Source: Actinomycetospora lutea (GTDB taxonomy: Bacteria > Actinomycetota > Actinomycetes > Mycobacteriales > Pseudonocardiaceae). From it: a stretch of 64,000 nt of DNA. Of this stretch, positions 9,326-16,180 are shown in pieces. Below the pieces are notes generated by a model that did no database searches, had not been told where the DNA came from, and worked only from the letters and a program-made list of their open reading frames with translations. Where the stretch lies: contig NZ_JAQZAL010000003.1 of the NCBI RefSeq assembly GCF_028737205.1, forward strand, positions 1 through 64,000. The letters run 5' to 3'. The position numbers and the translations under genes are program-made. Within the stretch, counting starts at the first letter, position 1. Each line of letters opens with the position of its first letter.

Positions 9326-9973
9326 TCAGATCGAGCTGACGCCGACCACGAAGAAGAAGAGCCAGAAGAGGATCCAGCCGACGATGGGGATGTAGCCCAG
9401 CACGAGGCCGGCGATCGTCATCCCGTGGCCGGTGTTCTGCCCGCTGCTCGTCTCGCGCCAGGCCAGGTGGCCGCAGATCACGGCGGCGATCGACGCGATG
9501 CCGGCGGTGAAGAACCCGAGGATCCCGCAGACCAGCGCGGCCACCGCCAGCCCGGACACCGCCGGGCCGCCGGGGTAGGAGCCGTAGGACGCCGGCGTGT
9601 ACGGGCCCTGCGGGTAGGGCGTGCCGGGGCCCGCGGGGTAGCCGCCGTACGGGTCCTGGCCGTACGGGGCCTGCCCGTACTGGCCGTACTGACCCGAGCC
9701 GTAGGCGCCCGGCCCGTACGGGCCCGGCGCGGACTGGTCCTGCGGCGCCGCGTAGGGGTTCTGTGCCGCGCGGTCGGCCGCGTAGGGGTCGGCGTAGGGC
9801 TCGAGCGCGTACGGGCTGGGGCCGTAGGGGTCCGAGGTGTACGGCTGGGACGGCCGGTCCGCGGGCGGCGGCCCGTCCGGTGACGGGGTCGGCGCGCCCC
9901 CCGGTGGTGCGAAGGGCGCCGGGGTGTCCTGTCCGTCCCGGCCGTCGCGCTGCGGTTCCCACGGCGAGCTCAC
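9326..9973 (-). CDS. DUF4190 membrane protein with Tyr/Gly/Pro-rich N-terminus
   Basis: A 215-residue protein. The first 140 residues are low complexity, rich in Pro, Tyr, Gly and Gln with many DPYG/GPYG/GQYG units. Two membrane helices follow (about 142-168 and 186-212), with the [10 protein letters not shown] and HLAWRE pattern of DUF4190. In actinobacteria such proteins sit in the membrane with a flexible cytoplasmic tail and have no established function. The tail resembles those of the RDD protein at 45560 and of the kinase at 13171, suggesting a shared kind of low-complexity interaction region in this genome. Confidence 0.85.
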   Translation of the reverse strand: MSSPWEPQRDGRDGQDTPAPFAPPGGAPTPSPDGPPPADRPSQPYTSDPYGPSPYALEPYADPYAADRAAQNPYAAPQDQSAPGPYGPGAYGSGQYGQYGQAPYGQDPYGGYPAGPGTPYPQGPYTPASYGSYPGGPAVSGLAVAALVCGILGFFTAGIASIAAVICGHLAWRETSSGQNTGHGMTIAGLVLGYIPIVGWILFWLFFFVVGVSSI

Positions 9974-10027
9974 GCCGGGATCGTAGGACGGCGTCCCGAT
10001 CTGCGGGGGGCATCGACGCCGACCACG

Positions 10028-10432
10028 TCAGAGGGCGGGGATGACGAGGTCGGCGTAGGTGTCGCCGTCGGTGTCGGCGACCGCCACCGGGCCCTGCTCC
10101 CCGTACGCCGCGCCGTCGGTGATCGCGGCGTCGCCGTAGCCGTCGGCGTCGGTGTCGAGGACGACCTCGTCGACGCGGCCGTCGTGGTCGCGGTCGGACA
10201 CCGCGTACTCGTCGTAGCCGTCGCGGTCCTCGTCGGCCGACGCGGTCTCGGCGTAGCCGTCGCCGTCCGCGTCCGTGGCGGTCGACTCGTAGTAACCGTC
10301 GTGGTCGCCGTCGAACGAGGTCGCGCTCGGCGTCCCCGCCGGGAACGCCAGGAGGCCGCCGTCCGCGCCGTACGTCGCGCCGTCGTCGGTGGTGTAGGTG
10401 CCGTCGGTGTCGGACGTACCGGGGTCGCTCAT
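10028..10432 (-). CDS. DxDxDG repeat protein, putative calcium binder
   Basis: A 134-residue acidic protein. From about residue 42 it carries six units of the EF-hand/thrombospondin-type-3-like loop DxDxDG at a period near 13 residues (DGDHDG, DADGDG, DEDRDG, DRDHDG, DTDADG, DTDGDT). Such loops bind Ca2+ in dockerins and TSP3 repeats. No signal peptide or membrane segment is visible, which is odd for a calcium-loop protein. The ATG at 10432 is supported by GAGGAG about 9 nt upstream. Function unknown; Ca2+ binding is a motif-based inference. Confidence 0.75.
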   Translation of the reverse strand: MSDPGTSDTDGTYTTDDGATYGADGGLLAFPAGTPSATSFDGDHDGYYESTATDADGDGYAETASADEDRDGYDEYAVSDRDHDGRVDEVVLDTDADGYGDAAITDGAAYGEQGPVAVADTDGDTYADLVIPAL

Positions 10433-10590
10433 CGTCGTGCTCCTCGCCGAGGGGGTGACCTGATCGACCCTCTGACGCCGCGAGCGCCCCGGGATGTTCC
10501 TGAGAGAACCCTGGCGGCGGCTCCTCAGCGGCGCCTCAGCGGCGCCGGCCGCCGCGGACGGGCTCGATCCGGCCCCCCGCGGGTGATCGT
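10433..10590. promoter_or_regulatory. Upstream region of the DxDxDG gene
   Basis: A 158-nt gap holding the ribosome-binding site of the downstream minus-strand gene and a tandem 11-nt duplication (CTCAGCGGCGC twice, near 10525-10547). No promoter could be defined. Confidence 0.35.
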
Positions 10591-11118
10591 TCAGGGAAGC
10601 AGGACGAACGCCACCCGGCCCTGCGTGTCGACGCCGACGCGGGCGCCGCCGGCCGCATAGCGGTAGACGCCGGAGCCGCGCTGCGGGGGCTCGCGCAGCG
10701 CAGCGAGGAGCGCCTCGCGGTTGGGCGGCTGGGCGAGCAGCGGCGAGACCTGCGACCACGGCGCGGCGTCGACGGCGGCCGAGGGCCGGTAACGCCGCTC
10801 GACGGCCGGGAGGTCGCCGGCGCCGAGGGCGGTGTAGAGCTCGCGGACCCCGGTGGCCACGGCCGCGGGCAGGGCACGGCCGGCGGTGTCGGTGACGGCG
10901 GGCTCGCCGGCCGGGACGGGCGCGGGGGCCGGGGCCGGCGCGGCGCTCCGCACGGGCTGTGCCGGGGCCGCCGCCTGCGTGCTGCCCGCCGGGGCCACCG
11001 GCGCGGTGACGAGGGTGAGGACGGCCAGGGCCGCGGCCACGAGGATCGCGACGCCGAGGGCGGCGCTCGCGATCCAGGGTCCGCGACCGGCGCCGGCGCT
11101 CGCAGCCGGCGCGCTCAC
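10591..11118 (-). CDS. Small single-pass membrane protein with NTF2-like domain
   Basis: A 175-residue protein with one membrane helix (about residues 15-40), an Ala/Pro linker, and an extracytoplasmic domain of about 95 residues (ELYTALGAGDLPAVERRY ...) that looks like the NTF2/SnoaL-type fold used as a sensor or binding module. I take GTG 11118 as the start; the frame stays open to 11208. The only good ribosome-binding site (GAGGAGGG) precedes ATG 11162 in another frame, which opens a 15-codon reading frame ending at TGA 11117-11115 and overlapping this GTG. That suggests translational coupling to a leader peptide. It lies 153 nt downstream of the pseudokinase gene. Confidence 0.65.
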   Translation of the reverse strand: MSAPAASAGAGRGPWIASAALGVAILVAAALAVLTLVTAPVAPAGSTQAAAPAQPVRSAAPAPAPAPVPAGEPAVTDTAGRALPAAVATGVRELYTALGAGDLPAVERRYRPSAAVDAAPWSQVSPLLAQPPNREALLAALREPPQRGSGVYRYAAGGARVGVDTQGRVAFVLLP

Positions 11119-11162
11119 CGCCACGACGCCGTGACGTGCTCGGCGTTCCCCGTGCTGCTCAT
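11115..11162 (-). CDS. Possible 15-residue leader peptide
   Basis: ATG 11162 follows a strong GAGGAGGG site and encodes MSSTGNAEHVTASWR before TGA. The stop overlaps the GTG start of the next gene as GTGA. Either this is a coupled leader, or the ATG is the true start of the longer gene and one base is missing or extra between about 11119 and 11160. The peptide is not rich in one amino acid, so simple attenuation is not indicated. Confidence 0.4.
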   Translation of the reverse strand: MSSTGNAEHVTASWR

Positions 11163-11271
11163 GTGGCCCTCCTCGATCGGTCCCCGGCCGCAGTATCGGG
11201 ACGGTCACCGACCCGTGTTACCGCTGGCCGGGCAGTCTGCGTCACCCGGTCGTGGTTCGTACACCCCGCGC

Positions 11272-13140
11272 TCAGACCGGCGGCAGACGGGGCACGGTCG
11301 CGGCCGCCAGGCGGGTGGCGTCGGCGCAGAGCTCGTCGACCGGTCGCGGGCCGAGCACCGACACCTCGAGCAGCTCGACGCGCTCGCCGCCGCCCGGGAC
11401 GGTGATGGAGCGCTGGGCCACGGCGGCGTCGCAGGACGCGCCGCGCGGCGTCACCGCGACCGGGCGGCCCGCGATCTCCGTGGTCGGGGTGAACGCGGCG
11501 CGGCGCTCGACACCGAGGTCGACGGCGGTGGGCCCGCTGCCCCAGCGGCAGGCCCAGCCGCCGACGCCGGGGGCGACGCGGTCGGCCTCGAGACCGGGGA
11601 CGCCGCCGAGGTCGGCGGGCGAGAGCAGCGCGCAGGTGTCGACGGTGGTGAGCGCGTCGGGCGGGTCGGCGACCGCGCGCCGCGGCAGGGGCGTGCTGCG
11701 CTGCAGGGCGCGCACGGTGGTGGCGGTCGCCGCGTCAGCGGTGGCGCACGCGTCGGCACCGGACCCCGCGGGCAGGAGGGCGTCGACGGCGACCTGCACG
11801 CCCTCGGTCGTCACCACGATGCGCGTGCACACCCCGGGCTGCGGGGCGGGCCGCCGCACGAGCAGCGGACCGACCCGCTCCTGCGGGCCCGCGGTGACGG
11901 CCGTCGCGACCGGCTCCAGGGTCGCGACCACCGCGACGTCGCCGCCCGGCGCGCGGACGTCGAGGGTGCACGCGGCGGGGCTCCCGAGGTCGGGCACGAC
12001 CCGCGCGGACCCGGGCGGCGTGATCGCCGCGGGGTCGACGAGGCCGCACGGCGCGACGGTCGCCGGATCGCCGATCACCCCGGGCACGACCCGGTCGCCG
12101 GGCGCGGCCGACGGTGCCGGCGCGCGGAGCAGCGCGACGCCCGCGACCACGGCGACGAGCACGACGACGGCCGCGACCACCCCCGCGACCACGCCCGCGA
12201 CGACGGGCCCCCGCCGGCGTGGGCCCGCTCCGAGCGCGCGCGACGGGACGCCGAGCGGACGCGGGGCCGGGGGCGGTGTCGGGGCCTGCGCGGAGGCCTG
12301 CGCGGGGGATGGTGCGGGGGACGGCGCGGGGGACGGGCCCGGCGACGGGACCGGCGGGAGCGGGCCCACCCGGACCGTCGGGCGGTCGGGACGGCGGGCG
12401 TCGCCGGCCGGCACCGGCACCGTCGTGGCCCGCCTCGCCGCCCGAGCGTCGCCGGCCACCGGGGTCGCGATCACCTCGGTGAGGCGGGGACCGGCGTCGA
12501 GGGCCCGCAGGTCGCGGACGAAGCTCGCGCCGAGCCCGCCGGGTGCCCCACCCGGCACCCCACCAGCGGCGCCGGCCACGTGCTCGAGGACGGCCCGGAG
12601 GTCGCCGTCGTCCCCGTCGACCGGGACCGCGGCGAGCGTCGCGGCCAGGGCGCGGACGTCGTCGTCCTCGGCGGCGGCCCGGTCGTCCGGCCGCAGGCCC
12701 GAGGGCGCGCCGAGCAGCCACACCGCCCCGCCGGCCCCGACGAGCACGACGTCCGCGCCCACCCGGCCGTGGATCAGCCGCGCGGTGTGGGCCGCGGCGA
12801 GGGCCTCGGCGAGGACCAGGGCCATCGCGCGCAGCCGGGACGCCGTGACCGGGCCGGTGGCGGCGAGCCCCCGCGCGCCGGGCGGGACGTCGTGGAGGAG
12901 CCACAGCGCGTGGTCCCGGCCGGCGGCGACGTCGCGGGCCGGCGCCAGGCCGGGGTGCGGGTGCCCGGCCGCGCGCCGGACGTCGCGCGCCACCCGGGTC
13001 AGCGCCACCGTGCCCTCCCCGTCGAGCGCCACCGCGACGACGTCGCGGTCGTCCCAGTCGTCGTGCGCCGCCCGGACGGCCGCGGTGATCGCGGCCCCGA
13101 GGCGGTAGTGGCCGCCCGAGAGCGGCTCGACGTCCGTCAC
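11272..13140 (-). CDS. Membrane pseudokinase with extracellular Cys-rich domains
   Basis: A 622-residue protein. Residues about 10-230 follow the layout of a Ser/Thr kinase domain, but the catalytic loop reads IHGRVGADVVLV (H124, G125, R126) instead of HRDxKPxN. No VAVK lysine or DFG is present, so it should be inactive as a kinase. A Pro/Ala/Ser linker (255-300) leads to a membrane helix (about 311-338) and two extracellular domains with eight cysteines (including DTCALLSPADL and WACRWG), resembling DUF3558/PknH-type sensor folds. It lies 30 nt downstream of the active kinase gene on the same strand, so they are probably co-expressed. Likely a phospho-signalling partner or regulator. Confidence 0.7.
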   Translation of the reverse strand: MTDVEPLSGGHYRLGAAITAAVRAAHDDWDDRDVVAVALDGEGTVALTRVARDVRRAAGHPHPGLAPARDVAAGRDHALWLLHDVPPGARGLAATGPVTASRLRAMALVLAEALAAAHTARLIHGRVGADVVLVGAGGAVWLLGAPSGLRPDDRAAAEDDDVRALAATLAAVPVDGDDGDLRAVLEHVAGAAGGVPGGAPGGLGASFVRDLRALDAGPRLTEVIATPVAGDARAARRATTVPVPAGDARRPDRPTVRVGPLPPVPSPGPSPAPSPAPSPAQASAQAPTPPPAPRPLGVPSRALGAGPRRRGPVVAGVVAGVVAAVVVLVAVVAGVALLRAPAPSAAPGDRVVPGVIGDPATVAPCGLVDPAAITPPGSARVVPDLGSPAACTLDVRAPGGDVAVVATLEPVATAVTAGPQERVGPLLVRRPAPQPGVCTRIVVTTEGVQVAVDALLPAGSGADACATADAATATTVRALQRSTPLPRRAVADPPDALTTVDTCALLSPADLGGVPGLEADRVAPGVGGWACRWGSGPTAVDLGVERRAAFTPTTEIAGRPVAVTPRGASCDAAVAQRSITVPGGGERVELLEVSVLGPRPVDELCADATRLAAATVPRLPPV

Positions 13141-13170
13141 GGCGGTCCGATCGTCGCCTCGTCGGTGGGA

Positions 13171-15144
13171 TCAGCCGCCGAAGGTGCTCCGGGCGCGGAA
13201 CTGCACGGCCCCGAAGACGGCGTTGGACTGCTCCAGGGTGCTGGTGCGGATCTCCCAGCTGTAGTTCAGGTCCCGGTAGATGCCCGTGGAGTAGACGGTG
13301 CCGTTGGCCTCGGCGGTGTACAGCGGGCCCTGCTCCACCTGGCCGGCGCGCCACACGTCGAAGTTCTCGATGCGGGGCCCGAGCCGCGACGTGTCGTCGT
13401 AGAAGGACCGCGCCCCGGCCGCGTCGGGCCAGCGGGCGAAGATGACCCGGGCGCCCGGCGCGACGCTGGAGAAGTCGCAGATGTAGGCCTCGGTCGGGTT
13501 CGCGCCGCTGGTGGTGGTCAGCTGGTCGTTCGACGTGGTCGGCCGGCAGGTGGAGGCCGTGACGTCCGGGAAGACCTGCGCCATCGTCGCCTGGCCCGCG
13601 GGCGCGGTGGAGCCGTTGCCGCCCGCGTTCGAGCCGCCGCCGGAGCCGCCCGTGGTGACCGGCGGCTGCGCGCCGGTGGTGACCGGGCCGGGCGTCGGCG
13701 TCGGGGTGGTGTTCTGGTTGAGGATCACGACCGCGCCGACCACGACGACCAGCAGCACGGCGGCGACACCGGCGATGATCGCGACGACCTTGCCCTTGCC
13801 GCCCTTCGGCGGGGGCGGCGGCTGGCCGTACCAGCCCTGGGGGCCGCTGCCACCCGGAGGCGGCGGCGGGTACTGCCCGGTGCCGTAGCCGTAGCCCTGC
13901 GGCCCCGTGCCGGGCGGGTAGCCCGGCTGGCCGTAGCCCTGGGTGCCACCCGGCTGGGTCGGCCCCCACGCGGCGGGGGCGGGCTGCGGGCCGGAGCCCT
14001 GCGGTGACCCGAACGGCGACGGGCCCTGGGGGCCCGACGGCGGAGCGTGGGGGGTCCACGGCTGGGCGGCCTGCGGACCCGAGGTCGGCCGGGGACCGGG
14101 GACCTGGGTGGGGGTGGCGCCCTGCGGGCCGGAGGAGCCCGCCCCGGCGGCGCCCGCGGCGCCCGCCGCACCGGCGACCGCGCCGATCCCGAGCGCGCCG
14201 GCACCGGCCGCCGTGTTGCGGGTGGTCGCGTCGTCGGCGCCCCCGACCGGCGTGGTGCCCGAGGCCGGGGTCTCGCCGCCGACCGCGCGAACGGCGGCGT
14301 CGGCGAAGTCGCCGGCGGTGGCGAAGCGCTGCGCCGGGTCCTTGGCCATCGCCTGGGCGAGCACCGCGTCGAGGGCGGGCGGCGAGCCGGGCGCGACCTC
14401 CGAGAGGCGCGGCGGGGTCTCGTTGAGGTGGTCGTACATGAGGCCGGGGCCCTCGGACACGAACGGCGGGCGTCCGGCGATCGCCTCGAACAGCAGGCAG
14501 CCCAGCGCGTAGACGTCGACGCGGCGGTCCATCTCGCGGCCCACGAACAGCTCGGGGGCCATGTAGGCGAGCGTCCCGATCGCCGACCCGGTGCCGGTGA
14601 GCGAGCTCTTGGTGTCGCCGCCCATCGCGCGCACGATGCCGAAGTCGACGAGGTAGACGAAGTCGCGCCCACGGTGCTGGGTGATCAGCACGTTGGACGG
14701 CTTGACGTCGCGGTGGATCAGCCCGTCGTCGTGGGCGGCGTCGAGCGCGTCGGCGGTCTGGCGCACGATCTCGGCGGCGCGCCGCGGCTCGAGGCGGCCG
14801 TGGCGCTCGATCTCCTCGGCGAGGTCGACGCCCGAGACCAGGCGCATGTCGATGTAGAGGCGGCCGTCGATGGTGCCGAAGTCGTGGATCGGGATGACGT
14901 GCGGCGACGACAGGCGCGCGGCCGTGCGGGACTCGCGGCGGAACCGCTCCTGGTAGTCGCCGTCGTCGGCGAGACCGCCGTGGAGGCGCTTGACGGCCAC
15001 GGTGCGCTGGCGCGACGTGTCGAAGGCGCGGAAGACCTCGCCCATCCCGCCGCGACCGATGCGTTCCTCGAGGCGGTAGGGCCCGAACGTCTCCGCGGGC
15101 TCGCCCGACGACGGCGGCGTCTGGCCCGGGGCCTCGGTGCTCAT
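13171..15144 (-). CDS. Receptor-type Ser/Thr protein kinase
   Basis: A 657-residue kinase. The domain spans residues 23-285, with the Gly-rich loop GRGGMGEVF, Lys52 (VAVKRL), HRD at 144-146, DFG at 167-169 and MAPEL. A Gly/Pro/Tyr/Gln-rich juxtamembrane stretch (335-447) precedes a membrane helix (452-475). A Thr/Gly linker leads to an extracellular domain (520-657) with Cys533 and Cys556, probably disulfide-bonded. That domain recurs in the product of 15272-16180. ATG 15144 is preceded by AGGAG; the frame extends to 15219 but without a site. The product probably phosphorylates Thr residues on neighbours such as the FHA-ABC transporter. Confidence 0.92.
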   Translation of the reverse strand: MSTEAPGQTPPSSGEPAETFGPYRLEERIGRGGMGEVFRAFDTSRQRTVAVKRLHGGLADDGDYQERFRRESRTAARLSSPHVIPIHDFGTIDGRLYIDMRLVSGVDLAEEIERHGRLEPRRAAEIVRQTADALDAAHDDGLIHRDVKPSNVLITQHRGRDFVYLVDFGIVRAMGGDTKSSLTGTGSAIGTLAYMAPELFVGREMDRRVDVYALGCLLFEAIAGRPPFVSEGPGLMYDHLNETPPRLSEVAPGSPPALDAVLAQAMAKDPAQRFATAGDFADAAVRAVGGETPASGTTPVGGADDATTRNTAAGAGALGIGAVAGAAGAAGAAGAGSSGPQGATPTQVPGPRPTSGPQAAQPWTPHAPPSGPQGPSPFGSPQGSGPQPAPAAWGPTQPGGTQGYGQPGYPPGTGPQGYGYGTGQYPPPPPGGSGPQGWYGQPPPPPKGGKGKVVAIIAGVAAVLLVVVVGAVVILNQNTTPTPTPGPVTTGAQPPVTTGGSGGGSNAGGNGSTAPAGQATMAQVFPDVTASTCRPTTSNDQLTTTSGANPTEAYICDFSSVAPGARVIFARWPDAAGARSFYDDTSRLGPRIENFDVWRAGQVEQGPLYTAEANGTVYSTGIYRDLNYSWEIRTSTLEQSNAVFGAVQFRARSTFGG

Positions 15145-15271
15145 GCGGCGCTCTCCTGGATCACGGTGAAAGTCACCGAGAGTATGTGCGATGACCCGAA
15201 GGCAGGCCATAGCCCTCACACATTTCGTAGAGTTCCCTTACTCCATGTGACAGTTCTGAGGGCCGGAACGG
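15145..15271. promoter_or_regulatory. AT-richer upstream region of the receptor kinase gene
   Basis: This 127-nt gap is clearly less GC-rich than its surroundings. It carries a short dyad GGTGA-AAG-TCACC around 15165-15177 close to the ribosome-binding site. It is the likely promoter of the kinase-pseudokinase pair; exact -35 and -10 boxes could not be fixed. Confidence 0.45.
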
Positions 15272-16180
15272 TCATCGGCCGAGCGGGAGCTGCGCGCCGG
15301 GCAGCAGGTGCATCGCCGGGAACATGCGGTTCGAGTCATCCAGCGAACGGGTGACGATGTCGAACGTGTAGGGCCGATCGGCGTACGCGGCGGTGGCGTA
15401 GACCGTGCCGTCGGGCGCAGTGCGGCGGTGCAGCGGACCTTGTCGCTGGTCGGCGCCGTGACCCCAGACGGTGATGCCGTCGAGGCTCGGGCCCCCGATG
15501 CGCTGGTCGTCGTGCCACCGTCGGGCGTCGGCGGCCGCCGACCACTCCGCGTAGTAGACGAACCCGCCCGGGACCGCCGCGCCGTAGTCGCACAGGACCA
15601 CCGCGACGGGGCGGGCACCGCTCGACGTCACGTACTGGTCGGCGCCGATCGGGTAGGGCGCGCACCGGTCGCCGAGCGCGGTGACGTCGGGGAACGCCGC
15701 GGCGAGCGTGCCGGTCGGCGCGGACGGGACGGCCGGCGTGGCGCCGTCGGCGGCGGCGGAGACGGGGGCGGGGGAGACGGGGGCGGCGGAGACGGGGGCG
15801 GGCAACGGCGACGTCCCGGGCGGCCAGCCGACCACGACGACCATCCCGAGCACCCCCAGCAGCCCGACGACCAGACCGCCGGCGGCCCACACGACCAGGC
15901 TCCACCGGCGACGGGGCGCCGGGGCGGTGGTCGGGTGCCCGCCGGTGACGGCGGGCCGGACGCCCGGCGCGGGGCTCGGCCGGTCGCGGTGGTGCGCCGG
16001 GCCCCCGGGCGCGGTCCGCGGCGACGGCGACGGGCGCCGGGTCGGGACGGCGCTGGGCACGAAGGGCCGGTCCGGCCGCACGGTCTCGTCGGGGACCCGG
16101 ACGTAGCGACCGGTCGCCGGCGCGAGCACCGGGTGGTCGCCGGTGCGGGTGCCGGGGCGCTCGGGCCAGGTGGTGCTCAT
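15272..16180 (-). CDS. Single-pass membrane protein with the kinase's sensor module
   Basis: A 302-residue protein without a catalytic domain. A Pro/Arg-rich cytoplasmic region (1-90) leads to a membrane helix (93-119), a Pro/Ala linker and an extracellular domain (158-292). That domain aligns with the sensor of the kinase at 13171-15144: FPDVTA at the start, two Cys (173 and 197) with the same 23-24 residue spacing, TSSGA-x-P, CDY/CDF, VW-x-x-G, QGPL, DGTVY/NGTVY, and a Ser-Asn near the end. ATG 16180 overlaps the stop of the FHA-ABC gene (ATGA), so it is translated with the transporter. Role unknown; a ligand-binding partner or decoy for the kinase is inferred. Confidence 0.8.
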   Translation of the reverse strand: MSTTWPERPGTRTGDHPVLAPATGRYVRVPDETVRPDRPFVPSAVPTRRPSPSPRTAPGGPAHHRDRPSPAPGVRPAVTGGHPTTAPAPRRRWSLVVWAAGGLVVGLLGVLGMVVVVGWPPGTSPLPAPVSAAPVSPAPVSAAADGATPAVPSAPTGTLAAAFPDVTALGDRCAPYPIGADQYVTSSGARPVAVVLCDYGAAVPGGFVYYAEWSAAADARRWHDDQRIGGPSLDGITVWGHGADQRQGPLHRRTAPDGTVYATAAYADRPYTFDIVTRSLDDSNRMFPAMHLLPGAQLPLGR

